Assembly (NCBI GenBank): GCA_016584495.1
Contig: WAID01000001.1
Location: 744,001 to 808,000, forward strand
Reading direction: 5' to 3'
Origin: Celoporthe dispersa
Lineage: Eukaryota > Ascomycota > Sordariomycetes > Diaporthales > Cryphonectriaceae
DNA: 64,000 nt
Part shown: piece after piece, positions 31,976 to 43,292 of the stretch
Layout: the number at the start of each line of letters is the position of its first letter
Position numbering within the stretch: position 1 is the first letter of the stretch
Program-made: the position numbers and the translations under genes
Notes under the pieces: generated by a model
What the model saw: only the letters and a program-made list of their open reading frames with translations
Database searches by the model: none
Told to the model about the DNA's origin: nothing

Positions 31976-33230
31976 TTAGGCGAAAGTCGAAGGACGGGTG
32001 GCGGCGAAGACCTTCTTGTTGCTGATCTTGGGGACGCGGTGGGGCAGAGGGAAGGTCAGGTTCTTGGTGAGCAGCTGCTTGATGTAAGGACGCTTGACAT
32101 CGTCGGACTTCTCGAGCTCGACGACGCGGAGGATCTAGTGGTTCATTTCGTCAGCACCGCCTTGTTCTTTCTGTCTCGCGCACTCTGAGTTACGCCCTTT
32201 TTTTTTTATCTTTTTCTTCTCTCTTCTTCATGGGGTGTAATTGATAGTGTGCGGCTGGGAACGTACGTGGATGGACCTGAAGCGGGCACGGTGGCGGGCG
32301 GCCATGTCCTGGTAGAGAGCCTCGACGGCCTCGGTGCGGGACATCTCGCGGTACTCCTTGTACATGTTGTGGGTGCCGGAGCGGGAGTCGTAGCGGATCC
32401 AGATGCCGAAGTTCTTGACCTTCAGGGGGTGCTTCTCGTGGATCTGTCACAGGCGTCTCTTGTCAGCTTCCGTCGTCTTCTTCACCTCGGGTGTCCGCAC
32501 CACGCCCCAATTCTCCCCCCTCGACTGTCCTCCACCTTCCGTCTCTCTGCTCCCTTCTCCTCCCTCATCGCTGGGGGGGTGCAGGATGCCACATACCACG
32601 TTCAGGCTGACGATCTCACCGGTGGCCTTCTTGACCTTCTTCAGACCCCGCATGAAGTACCAGTACCGGGACTTGGCGACAACAGAGTTGGGGGCGAAGA
32701 TCCGCATGCGGTACAGGGCCGGGGTGGGGTTGGCCTCTGTAGGCAGATGTCTGCCAATGACCTGGTACTCCTGAAGACGACCTGTCCGCAACTACGTTAG
32801 CTGGCTGTACCCTCTCTGGCGATGTATCCGCGGGATAATCCTGGGAGCGACAGTCGAAAGCGTGAGAAATCGTTCGTGGAGATCGGCCTCGCAAGAAAAA
32901 TTTTGCTCTGCGTCGTCGATGACAGCGGTGCTCGTGGTCTGTGATGGCGTCCGCAAGAATTTTCTGCATCCCTTCTGCGTCACGCGCGTGCTCTTTCTCG
33001 ATCGCCAGTCCATTCCCAGGCGTGATTTGATGGGTGTCGTGTCCATTTCTTTAACCATCGTCTGGAATCGGCACCATATGTGTGTCGTGGTCGATACTGT
33101 CGGCGTCCTTCTCTTTTCCCTAGCCTCGCGGACTTTCCAGTGGTAATCGCGGATCGTTGTGATTCTCGGCGTCGATGTCGATGTCGCTCCCAGGTCTCGA
33201 CCCAGTAGAAAGAAAAGGCTGCTTACCCAT
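31976..33230 (-). CDS. rpl20: 60S ribosomal protein L20 (eL20, human L18a)
   Basis: Four exons: 33230-33227 (only ATGG), 32781-32597, 32443-32267 and 32134-31976. They encode 174 residues, the expected length, ending in RPSTFA. The sequence matches the eL20 family throughout: [99 protein letters not shown]. All phases are consistent (GTAAGC, GTATGT and GTACGT donors). The 445-nt first intron directly after the start codon is typical of fungal ribosomal protein genes. The protein is part of the large ribosomal subunit. It is head to head with csn12. Confidence 0.96.
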
Positions 33231-33770
33231 CTGGAAAGATAATGTCAGTAGGTTAACGGGAGTAGTTGTTTTCGATTGTTGAGGCTCACTTTGACTATGT
33301 TTGCCGTCTTGTCGAGGGTTGATGGTTGACTGCAAGTTAGTGGTTGTTGCAACGACTGGGCCAGGTCGAGAGAGGGTCGGTTGGATTTTTTGCGTTGGCG
33401 GTGGATTGTGTGCTCGCGGTGGTGCTGGTGGCTGATTGGTGGTCAAGGACCCACCTTTTGGCAACCTCGGAGCGGGAAGCGCAAAACTTTCTGCCGCCTC
33501 CAGGTTTCAGCCCACAGCTGGCTCCAGCTGCAACCCAGCTGCGAGATCAACCGGTCCGTGCAGCCCAGCAGCTGACTCATCTTACCTGGGGCGACAGGGT
33601 AGGCGCCCCTTCGACAGTACTGCCCAAGTAGAAGAAACAGTCCTTTGATGCAACAGATTATGTCACGTCCGGTCACCTGTATTTCTGTATATGACAGACT
33701 CTCGACCCTCGCACTGTTTGGAAGCTTCTTGACCATCTTCTGATGCGAGGCATCCTCCGTCCAGCTCACC
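33231..33770. promoter_or_regulatory. shared divergent promoter of rpl20 and csn12
   Basis: 540 bp separate the rpl20 start (leftward) from the csn12 start (rightward), so both core promoters must lie here or within the rpl20 first intron. No clear TATA element is seen on either strand. Confidence 0.45.
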
Positions 33771-35380
33771 ATGGACTTCATTTTCCAGGACTTTGGTTCA
33801 GCGTTCGCGACGGGCAACGGGTACGAGCTGTCCCGCGCGCTGTCACCAGAGCAGGGCACAGATCTGCTCAAGATCATATGGAAAGCCACCAACCACCACC
33901 AGGCTAAGGACTACCTGCGACGTAACCTTAAGAGGGAGACCAAGATATCAAAGCAGGAGCTTGACGCGTGGACCGATGTTTTCTACCAATACTGGCTGAC
34001 CGCTGGCGCCATCCTTGCAGTGCAAGGCGACATCGTTGCGCCTGGAACAGTGAGTCCCCCAGCACGAGGCCACACATACCTCAGAAGACGTTAACACTCC
34101 TGCGCAGCCATCATGGACCAAAGTCTATGAAGCGTGGCGGGATTTCACCCTGGCGCTCACGAGGGGCTACCGGGGTGCAGGATTTGGAGCTTGGACGATA
34201 CCGTGCCTCTACGTTGCCGGAAAATACCTGAGGGTCTTTGCCCTTAATGCAGACAAAGAACGCAATTCGAAACCCTCCGATGAGGGGGCCATGACTCTCC
34301 AGGATGACTTCGACCCGGAGGCGGAGGCACACCAGAGTCTCGAGGACTGCGCACGACAGCTCAACGCCATATTCGGTCTCTGCCTGATGGACAGGAATCC
34401 ACTCGAGGAGTCCAAGAAGTGGGCAATCTACTACATCATCAACCTCCTCTTCAAGACGTATTTCAAGCTCAACCAGGCAAGCTTGTCTCGGAATATCCTG
34501 AAGAACCTACGTGCCAACGAACGCGACATGCCGTCACTCGATCAGTTTCCAAAGTCTCAGCAGGTCACCTTCAAGTACTACGAGGGTGTCCTCTTTTTCC
34601 TCGAAGAGAACTACGTGGAGGCCGAACGTTGTTTGGGGGAGTCCCTGGGTCTCTGCCACAAGGATGCCATAAGAAACAAGGAGTCAGTCAAAGTCAAGCT
34701 CCTTGGACACACTGCGGGATATAGATGGAGCTAACATTTGCACAGACTTATTCTTACCTATCTCATCCCCTGTCATCTTCTCACCAGCCATACCCTCCCA
34801 ACTCCAGCCCTCTTGGAGCCATACCCACACCTGCAGGAGCTATTCTTGCCCTTGGCACAGTGCATCAAGAAGGGCGATCTCAATGCCTTCGAACAGGCCC
34901 TGAAGGACGGCGAGGATGAGTTCGTGAAGCGGCGTATCTATCTGCCACTCGAACGAGCCCACGATACCTGTTTGCGTAACCTTCTGCGCAAGGTCTTCAT
35001 CGCTGGCGGGTTTGAAGAGCCCAAGCCTGACACACCGGGTGCCCCACCAGTTCGTCGCACAAGAATCCCCGTTGCTGACTTCACGGCCGCCATCAGCCTC
35101 GGCAGCAAGCAGCAGGTCGATCCGGATGAAGTGGAGTGTCAGCTAGCTAACATGATCTACAAGGTAAGTGCTGTCACCCACTGGTTTCAGGAGCCTCGTG
35201 TTTTATCGCAGACTTGTATCTGAGCCTGTCCCCTACCCATCCTCTCCCGAGGGAACCTCAACATCAGTCCGGTAGGCTGATCATCGATTCAAACAGGGCC
35301 TGATGAAAGGCTACATATCACGCGAGAGGCAGATCGTGGTGCTGAGTAAATCTGGAGCCTTCCCAGGAACCGGTATCTGA
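33771..35380 (+). CDS. csn12: PCI domain protein Csn12 (COP9 signalosome / TREX-2 Thp1-type)
   Basis: Four exons, 33771-34049, 34108-34682, 34746-35163 and 35297-35380, give 451 residues with consistent phases (introns 58, 63 and 133 nt). The sequence follows the Csn12/PCID2 family: [20 protein letters not shown] at the start, helical repeats ([19 protein letters not shown]), [18 protein letters not shown], then the PCI winged-helix part [35 protein letters not shown] and [20 protein letters not shown]. Csn12 copurifies with the COP9 signalosome in fungi, and its paralogue Thp1 acts in TREX-2 mRNA export. The frame is fully intact. Confidence 0.93.
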
Positions 35381-36230
35381 CAGGGCGGCGCCAGATCCTG
35401 CCGTCAACATACTCAAGTGCATAAACTCTTGGTCGTAGCTTGCTTTAGTGGCCAAATATGCAGAATTAGGTGGTTGGTATCTGACTATCAGGTGCCGCCT
35501 TACATATCAGAAAACAGGGCAGGCGACCATGAAAATATTTCGACCAGGGCCTGTTTTCTGAGGGATGGCTTAGTATCTGGGAAGCCAACGGCCTTTGCTC
35601 ATTTAGGCTCTGCGAAGCAGATGCTCCAGGGATGCGTTGATCTCACGACCTCCCTCCTTACCTCACAATTAGATACCCTGTTACAATGTCAACCTTGAGC
35701 TGTAGAAGTGAGCCTTTTCAACTTGTCGCCCGAGCGTAACCTTGGTGAAGGAAGCGTAGATGACTGAAAAACCAAACACGGTCAAAACAGACATCCGCGT
35801 TCGCTTCTCTGACAAGCCCCTCCCACGCGAGATAGAATTCAAGCTGTGTGCTATTAAACACATTCATTCAAACCAGCCACACCCATGGCATTAGAAACTT
35901 GGAATTAACTACATAGAATCAAGCCCATCTTGTATAAATAAATAGCCTTGATTAAATACATTGAACGGAAAGAAGAAGAATTATCTATTAACCCTGCATA
36001 GGAAGTCTATCTACGGACTGCACGCGCATAGCCAATTTTCTGACGCCCGGATAATACCTATCGTGACAGAGAAAGATATAAACGGGAAATGTACATCAAG
36101 TCCATATAACACGCGTGGGAGATTGCCTAGTTGCCTGTTGGTAAATGGTTGAGCAGAACGTATATCTACAATGTAGGCACAGAAAACAATATGTGGAAGA
36201 ATTAGCTTCATGATGAAGGGGTTCGAAACA
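35381..36230. other. intergenic
   Basis: Downstream of csn12 and of the small leftward gene, with lower GC content than the coding regions. No gene seen. Confidence 0.5.
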
Positions 36231-36536
36231 CTAATTCTGATCGCTGCGCGCAGCAAACGGGAAGGGCGTGGGAGGATCACCTTTCAAAATTGCTTCAGAG
36301 ACCGGATTGTGCTGCACAGCCTGAGTACTGTTGAATGGGATATTTAGCCCATTCCCTGCCTCCCTCGCTAAGAACCAGACGGTGACAGCACCGAGAGCGA
36401 AGAATGCCGAAACCTTCAAAACAAACCGGAAAAAATTCTCCATGCTCCCAACACTCTTCATCCAGATCAATAATCCCGACCAGAAAGTCAAACAAAAAGT
36501 CCAAACTTTCTTTTCCCTGATCAACCCATAATCCAT
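36231..36536 (-). CDS. possible small membrane protein
   Basis: A single frame of 101 residues (MDYGLIREKKVWTF...) has two hydrophobic segments, residues 11-27 and about 36-57 (FFRFVLKVSAFFALGAVTVW), followed by a polar tail with a Pro-rich patch. Codon use is mixed but not random, and the second half reads as protein. An internal Met (MENFFRFVL) is an alternative start. I recognise no family. It may be a small organelle or ER membrane subunit or a chance frame; transcription evidence would decide. Confidence 0.4.
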   Translation of the reverse strand: MDYGLIREKKVWTFCLTFWSGLLIWMKSVGSMENFFRFVLKVSAFFALGAVTVWFLAREAGNGLNIPFNSTQAVQHNPVSEAILKGDPPTPFPFAARSDQN

Positions 36537-37735
36537 GTCGGCAGCAAAATCCCCCCCCCCCCTGTTTTTTCCTCTTCACCCCCACGTCTCACAACAGCCC
36601 TTCTCCCTCCCGCATGGTCCGCGCCCGCCCATTCACGCCAGCCGTGAACGGCTGTGAACGGGCGGCAAAGAAAAAATGAGGCAGGAAGGCGTGTGGGCTA
36701 ATTGATTAATTAATTAATGTAACCCAACATTGAACTTTTTCTTTGTCTTTTTTCCCGCCGCCCGCCCGAATTAGGTGGAGTGAGTCACATTGCAGCTAAT
36801 AGTCAGATCGCAGAAGTGGCGTGTGGTGAGATGAGTAGGGTGCATGATGCAGAGGTGTGTGCGACATTTGAGTTCTATTGCACATATTGGTGAATCATTC
36901 AGAGTTTGGAGGATCCTACCTGGAGACAGAGGTCTCTCTTATTCGTATCAGGCTGGGAGGACAGGTATCAGCCAACTGGGAAAGGGGGAAGAGGGTCCTA
37001 AATTCTTAGGGGTCACTCTATTTTACATCCCTTCTCGAAGCATCATCTCTGGAAGGGAGGCCAGATGGAATTTGAGAATCAGAATCAATTTGTAAAGCTC
37101 TGAGTGTCCTTACACTAGCGAGTAGGCTGTTGATGGACAGCACTTGATAGAGCAACTCGTCATAAACGAAAGACAAGGAATGTAATAGCACACGTGTTAC
37201 TTAGCCTGCCTGCCATGTTACCATTCTTCTGCCAGAGAAAAGCCGGGTCTGGTTCAACTAAAGACCCGCCGTTGACCTTTGGTGAGACTGCTTGTGCTTG
37301 GGATGGCCAACGGCCGGGTATAAAAGCGTCCCCCAAAACGAATTCTTAGAATAAAAACATCACATCCCAATCTCTTTTCCATCGTGAAACTGTCTGTCGT
37401 GAAAGGTGATGATAATAATACAGTGAAGGCGGGAATGGAAATCCCAAAGGTGTATCAAAAGTCTCTTTGATACGGTGCGAACGCCATGTCTTCGTACGCC
37501 CATCCATCTTGGGTCTTGCCGACGAGGTTGTCCAGAAATATCAGAACGGAGTTGACTGACAGACATGAAACCAGACAAGAGGATAGGAAAGAGGAAATCA
37601 TTAATCATTAAATTCAAGAGCAGAAATCGCAGAAGGATGAGGGGTATTCTTTTTGTAGGTTTCCGGTGCAGAGAAGGGTGGTGTGAAAGTCAAGGAGAGG
37701 ACAAAAGAGACGGAGCATGAAGATCAGGGACGTGT
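36537..37735. other. intergenic with an unassigned TATA element
   Basis: No convincing coding region. It contains a strong plus-strand TATA motif at 37319-37325, listed separately. Confidence 0.45.
37319..37325 (+). promoter_or_regulatory. TATAAAA element without an assigned gene
   Basis: GGGTATAAAAG is a strong consensus TATA box on the plus strand, but the only gene that follows (BTB) is on the opposite strand. It may drive a non-coding or very short transcript, or be chance. Confidence 0.3.
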
Positions 37736-38756
37736 TCACATGTGACGGTTGGTACGAGGCGAGGTATGAGCGCCAACATCGTCGACATGGTTGCAGAGCG
37801 CGACGAACAAGTCGAAGAAGAGCTGGGTGCCGCCGTTGAACATCTCAAGCTGCATCGTGCCGCTGCGCTTGAAGGTGGAGCGGCTACGGATGATGAGGGC
37901 GAGGAAGTGAGCACGGAGCTTGGAGTCGGTGTCAGGGGTGTGAGCGTAAGCGTAGCGGGCGGAGGAGAGAATGGTGCTGCATTGAACACCACATTCTGTG
38001 GAGAGGATGTTTAGCGGTACGTCGCGAGATGCGATGGGAAGGAGGATGAAGGGTAAAGAAAGGTAAACGGAAAATGAGAATATAGGAATGCAGACGCTAC
38101 TCACGAAGACCTTGTTTCCGGAGGGCCAGGCGCTTCAACTCTTCCAGTCCGTACTTCTCCGCGGCACAATAGATCACCGTGTCCTTCAGCAGCGGTCCCT
38201 CGGAGCTGTGGTGATAGACGGTAGACTCGCTCTTGGACCCACGCACGTCCTCGGCAGGCTCCATCTCCCAAGAGTTCCGCTTCTTGTTGTGCACAAGGCG
38301 TGGGAAGTAATCACCCTTGTAGAGATATTCGAGGACAGACGAGAAGATCTCGGGTGACTCTTCGGGCAGGGCAATACGCTTGGTAGAAGACTCGGCGCTG
38401 TACTTCATGACGTTGGCGAAGTAGGTGGAACGGGTGAGGACATCGTCGTGTGCGGCGAAGATGCGTTGCTCGGGACCGATGACAAGCGTGACGATAGGGC
38501 TGACGCCGCTGCAAATGTCAGAATGCGTGTAGGATGTCTGGGCAGGAGAATGTAGATGGGAAAATTGATGCGTTGAGGCTCACCTTCCTGCTGTTGGCGA
38601 CGACGCAGTGGATACGTTCGTCACGCTCTGCGTCCTACGTCGTGGCTCGTGGCGGCGCTTCGAGACACCAGACTCTTTGGTGAACGACGAGCTTGACTTG
38701 CCGTGCTTTGAGCCCTTGGAGAAGCTTTGCTTGGTCGAGGTCGACTTGGTGAACAT
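37736..38756 (-). CDS. BTB/POZ domain protein
   Basis: Exons 38756-38584, 38508-38105 and 37995-37736 (introns 75 and 109 nt, phases consistent) encode 278 residues. A Ser/Lys-rich leader precedes the BTB fold: VTLVIGPEQRIFAAHDDVL, RSTYFANVMKYSA, RIALPEESPEIFSSVLEYLY, VIYCAAEKYGLEELKRLAL. The C-terminal helices (FNGGTQLFFDLFVALCNH) follow as in other fungal single-BTB proteins. Such proteins often act as adaptors for Cul3 ligases or as homodimerising scaffolds. No kelch or zinc-finger domain is present. Intact frame. Confidence 0.88.
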
Positions 38757-40557
38757 CTTGGCCTGCCTCCCCTTCCAGCCTCATTGGAATCTCAGAGCAG
38801 AGATTGCGTCCGGATTGATATGGGATGACGCAAATGCTGCGTGGATGAGGCCTTCCTCGCTGCAGCCTGATGTCGAGCGTGACAGGATGAAAAGATGGGA
38901 ATAGGCAGGAGAAGAGAGACAGGAAGGGAGAGAAAGACAAAAGCATGGAAAAAGGACGAAAATGAGACGGAGAGATGAACGGGGTTTTATGTCGGAACGA
39001 AAGGACCTACCTCAGGCAGAAACCTGACGCTGGCCAGTCGGAGAGAGTGAGAGGCGAAAAAAAAAAAACGAAAGGGAAAGAGACAGCAAGGCGGACAGGC
39101 GGGAACTCGCCTACCATTTATATGCAGATTAGGATGACCGAGACGGCCCAGATGCCCGCTTGGATGCATCAAAGCGTTGATCATTGCAGCAAAAGGCCCG
39201 GTTGCCTCAGGGTCAGCCCAGCACGGGTGAACCAGGCGAAGAGATAACGCGTGGACGTTGGACCAACCGCGTCGCAGGCTTCCGCAAGTAGATTGGTACA
39301 CGGCACGAGATCGCCTGTTCACGTGACTTGATTGCGGGTCGAGATTGCTGTCTGTGGTTTTTGATTCGCCAGGTTCTCGGTCAAGCAAGACTCATCTGTC
39401 CAAGTGTGACACAGCTGGGATTGGAGTCTGAGTAGCAGGGGGTCGCGGGGGGGCGTAAGCAAGGGAGGCAGGCCACAGCTGAAGGAGTCAGTGAACGTGC
39501 AGGGGCCAGGGCGTGTTAGCGGGCGACACAGCCCCGGCGCCCCTGGAACGGGCTGGTCGCTAGCACAGCTCATCATCAGCACGCCATTCGACAATTTCTT
39601 GTGACAGCGCCCTGGATGACGGCACAGCCTGATCGAACTCCGCGTAAGGACTCTAGGAACAATTGAGAACTGGAAAGCAGCAGCGTTTCTGAGGCCACTT
39701 ATAGCAGCGGCAAAGAGTCAAATGACCCATCCCGGTAGGCACGTGGAATTGGGAGGAGAGGAAAGGGGAGGGAAAAAATAGAAGAAGAAAAAAAAGGTGC
39801 TGTGGCGGGGTTTGCAAGTTTTAAATGGATATATGAAAATTTCTCAGCTTGAATGTTTTTGTGCAATATGAAAGAAAGGAACGACCATGGGCAAAGCAAG
39901 TAGCCCCCCCCCCCCTCTCTCTCTCAGAAAATGATACATGTCATAATGTACTTGCTTAAGTGCTTGCTTGTGTGGGCAGGACCATGTCACATTCTGTTAG
40001 AAGGAAACAACCTATAGTCTGTCAATCACCTCCAGTAGGCAGTCGAGCTGACTTTGTAACCAAGACTGGCTCCTGTATGAGGAATACTCATAATAACTGG
40101 AAGAACGCGTTTGAACATGAGATTTCTATAATTAGACGGTGATTGAGACGCAATACTATGGATCCCTCGTTTCGTACCTAAGTGTGTGGTTGTAGCTGAT
40201 CGTAAAAGGTCAGAAGAAAAGATTAAGATTAGGGTTGGCCCAGTACATAGGTAATTAACCTGAATATAGTCAATAGCACGCCCCTTGCAGGGCTTCCTGT
40301 CCCCTCCTTCCCTTCTAGAATATCAGGACCATATTAGATTCACCCGTGGAGCCATTCACGAGAAACTTCTGTCTATTCTGCACACATCGCTCGAAATAGC
40401 CCCTAGCACGTAAAATTATATGTCATTATACTAATAAGTAGTGACTATGAAGGGTATTACCCCTTGAACAGCCACTTCCAAAGCTGCCAAAAGTATATCA
40501 CTATCCTTTGGAAACCTGTTTTATTAGGGTTTCACAGCTGAGAGGGGAATAACCTGG
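38757..40557. other. intergenic
   Basis: 1.8 kb between the BTB gene start and the 3' end of the phosphoesterase gene. Short frames are not convincing. A C-run followed by CT repeats lies at 39906-39926. Confidence 0.5.
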
Positions 40558-41565
40558 CTATTGGATTTGATTGTCTGTCTTGGTATTCGACTCCAATACT
40601 TGTGTACCCGGGTCTCTGGTCAAATCCAAATCGACAAGCCATGGCAACTGAACGGAGCCTTCAATATCTCTTCCCTCAATTGCCGCGTTCACAAATAGCG
40701 TCTGTTGGCCTTCGTTGTTGTGGCCAAGACTTATACCGCAATATCTCTGCTCGGCATATACACTGGCCTTCGCTTCCTTTTCCCGGACACTCTCATCGTC
40801 ATCGAACCTGCCTCTCTTCAGTGTGCTGAGAAGCTCGACCACATGCGAATTTTCGTTGTCTATGTCGGTCAGATGCGAAGGCTCCTCGCTCAGCCTCTTC
40901 CTCCAGGTGACCACCTTGGCGCCCCAGCCCTCGTGGATGTGTCCGAAGCAGTGTACGCGTGGCTTCGAACGGGCAACAGCCGCGAACAGATCTGGGCATC
41001 CTGCCCGTTCACGGCCGTCCGTCCTGTCTAGGATGCCTCGGGGCGGCCCATGTGTGATGGCAATGTCTGTTCCATCGGGGATATCAAAATTGTGTCCCTG
41101 GTCTGGGCGGTATTGGAAACCCCAGTCGCCCAGAGAAGGAGTGTGTGGGCTTGCGTACACAGTCAAAGATGACCCGTTTGCGAGCGAGAACCGGTGGGTG
41201 CCTTCGTCGAGGAAGTGGATCCCATGTGCCCGAGCGTCAGTCAAAAGCTGTCTTGCCTGTCCATAATCTCCGTACGTATCGACAATGAGTCTTCGATCCG
41301 AGTGGAGCATTGCTTCCTCGGCCTTCTTCCGGAAGATGGGCTCGTCGAGGGTGAAGTCGTGGTTTCCGGCGATGATGAGCTTTAAGGGTGCTTCGATATT
41401 CTGCAGGAGCTGGAGGGTGTCGCGGAACTCCTGCAGCTTGGATTCCGTGGTGAGGTCACCACAGTGAATGGCCACGTCTGCAGGCTGATGAGGTAGCTTT
41501 CCATCCATAGTCATCCCGTGCGTGTCAGATATAATGAGAATTCTTGTGTTGACTGTAGATTCCAT
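40558..41565 (-). CDS. calcineurin-like metallophosphoesterase
   Basis: An intronless 335-residue gene with the complete metallophosphoesterase signature: DTHG (residue 14 onward) for DxH, CGDLT for GDxx, AGNHDF for GNHD, THGPP, and GHIHEGWG for GHxH. The order and spacing resemble the MPPED/239AB class common in filamentous fungi. The enzyme is predicted to be a dinuclear-metal phosphatase or phosphodiesterase, soluble, with no signal peptide. The segment between the last GHxH and the C terminus, about 110 residues, includes an acidic-basic linker. Substrate unknown. Confidence 0.9.
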   Translation of the reverse strand: MESTVNTRILIISDTHGMTMDGKLPHQPADVAIHCGDLTTESKLQEFRDTLQLLQNIEAPLKLIIAGNHDFTLDEPIFRKKAEEAMLHSDRRLIVDTYGDYGQARQLLTDARAHGIHFLDEGTHRFSLANGSSLTVYASPHTPSLGDWGFQYRPDQGHNFDIPDGTDIAITHGPPRGILDRTDGRERAGCPDLFAAVARSKPRVHCFGHIHEGWGAKVVTWRKRLSEEPSHLTDIDNENSHVVELLSTLKRGRFDDDESVREKEAKASVYAEQRYCGISLGHNNEGQQTLFVNAAIEGRDIEGSVQLPWLVDLDLTRDPGTQVLESNTKTDNQIQ

Positions 41566-42844
41566 ACTGACTTTTGGAAAAACAAAGACGTTGAGGGAAA
41601 TTGGTAAATAGATTAGAAAATTGGGAAGTTGGGAAATTTGGAAGACAACTTTATTTACCTGTTCAGGAATTCAATAATGACACAAAAGAGATTTGGAGTG
41701 CACAAGTAAATTGGATAGTTAACTAGAAGAGATGGCAAGTGGATGAGTGGACATATTTAAGGACACGGTGATGGTCAAGTAGAATTTTAGTGAGTACCAT
41801 TGGAGTTGCCCAAGCATCTCATAGAGTTACCCATATCTAGGGAAGATCTAACTTGAAAAACTATAAACTAAAAACACTATTTGGTTTCATGAGTCACTTC
41901 AAGAACTGGTGATCGACCGAACTTTGCTACCTAGCATATGCCTCTAGCTACTTAATACTTAAGTAGGTATCATGAATCATCATGCATGTAACCTTGGAAC
42001 TTTAAGCAGATGGTTGTGCCTTCCTTTCAATTTGATCAGCAGTCAATAATAGCTTATCAGTAGGCTGATTACTTGGTGTCCCCAATTTGGTCATGGCTAT
42101 TTGCTTCTACAACAATGACAACAATCATATAACAGCTTCAACTTGAGTCTTCTTTTCCAACACTCGTTCTGGTTTCATTTATAGGCCACTTGTGACAGAC
42201 CTCCAAAAGGTCTTATCATATACTCTATTACTCACTATTTACTCAAGTCTGGAATTCTGTCCTGCTTTGCTGCCGTGAAGAACAACCATAGGATGCCGAA
42301 GCGCGTCATCATCTTTGCTTTATTCGAATTGTCAGTTATAGTTTATCAAGCACTTCAACGGTTCCGAACGAACTGCTATGACTTGGCCCTATCTGTGGGT
42401 GATATAATTTGCAATAGATTTCCAAAGTCTTGACCAAGTACTTGCATAGTATGTACTCGATGCCTCACTTCAAAAGTTGGGAATCTTTTCAATTTTTCAA
42501 AAGTAGTTGAGGATTTAGCAGGGCGATGTGATGAGAGATACATGCACATCAGGTTCGTAGACTGAAAACTGGGAGCCTACTAATATCCCATGATGGGCTG
42601 AAAACCTCAGAGCCGCCTCATCGGACTGGAAATATCCATAACTTTAAAGTGCTAGCTTAGATGTGTAAACTGAAAAGGGTGTATTCCTAGTGATTTGTAG
42701 GCTCCAGAGCATACATATTGTCCAAAACTTGCTTGTTATAAGGCTGAAAATTCCCAAGCGCATCAACAAAATTAAAATCACTTAGCTATATGTTTGAAGC
42801 AACTATTAAAGTCATTTGTGACCACAATAAGAGCAAAAAAAAAC
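41566..42844. other. AT-rich intergenic island
   Basis: Clearly more AT-rich than the surroundings, with no open frames of note. It may be a remnant of a repeat-induced-mutation tract or simply neutral sequence. It borders the tRNA-Asp gene. Confidence 0.5.
42835..42843 (-). terminator. RNA polymerase III terminator of tRNA-Asp
   Basis: A T9 run on the minus strand starts two bases after the tRNA discriminator. Confidence 0.85.
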
Positions 42845-42951
42845 CTCCTTCGCCGGGAATTGAACCCGGGTCTCGAGCGAGTTGGGACTGAGGGTTAAAC
42901 CCTAACCCTAACCCTGACAAGCTCATATACTAGCCACTATACTACGAAGGA
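42845..42951 (-). tRNA. tRNA-Asp(GUC) with a 35-nt telomere-repeat intron
   Basis: The minus strand folds as a full cloverleaf. Acceptor TCCTTCG pairs perfectly with CGAAGGA, discriminator G73. The D arm is GTAT/AGTGGCTA/GTAT, the anticodon stem TGAGC/GCTCG with loop TTGTCAC and anticodon GTC, and the T arm CCGGG/TTCAATT/CCCGG. Mature length is 72 nt. Between A37 and C38, the canonical eukaryotic position, lies a 35-nt intron that begins GGGTTAGGGTTAGGGTTT and ends CAACT. A T9 terminator follows the gene. The mature sequence looks fully functional. The telomere-like intron content is described under findings. Confidence 0.92.
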
Positions 42952-43292
42952 TGTGTACGGATACGTACAACACACATTCCCGACGTTGCTCGCCGAGTGT
43001 AGTGGGTCTACTCGTTGTTAAAAAATTTTGTTTTATCTAGGCCTCATATAGTAAATGAGTTTAGATCGATTGCGAAACTGATCTGGTATGTAATGGAAAC
43101 GCTATTCTGTTTAGGCGCTACTTCTGTCTCGGCGCCTGTACTCGGGGCGCGACAAGTAGCTTGGCTCATATGAATACGCTGCATCAAACTCTCCACAGGA
43201 CAAAGCACACGCTTCAGACTGCTTTCATTTATCCTCACATCATCTTTTGTTGTCCAACTCCTTCCCTGCTCCGTTACCCATGCACCATGCCA
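42952..43292. other. intergenic
   Basis: Upstream of the tRNA and downstream of the acyltransferase-3 gene. Nothing else seen. Confidence 0.5.

Noticed and set aside
42897..42915. Telomere repeats as evidence of a chromosome end
   Set aside because: Only about three units, embedded in a tRNA intron with unique genes on both sides; it is an interstitial tract, not a telomere.
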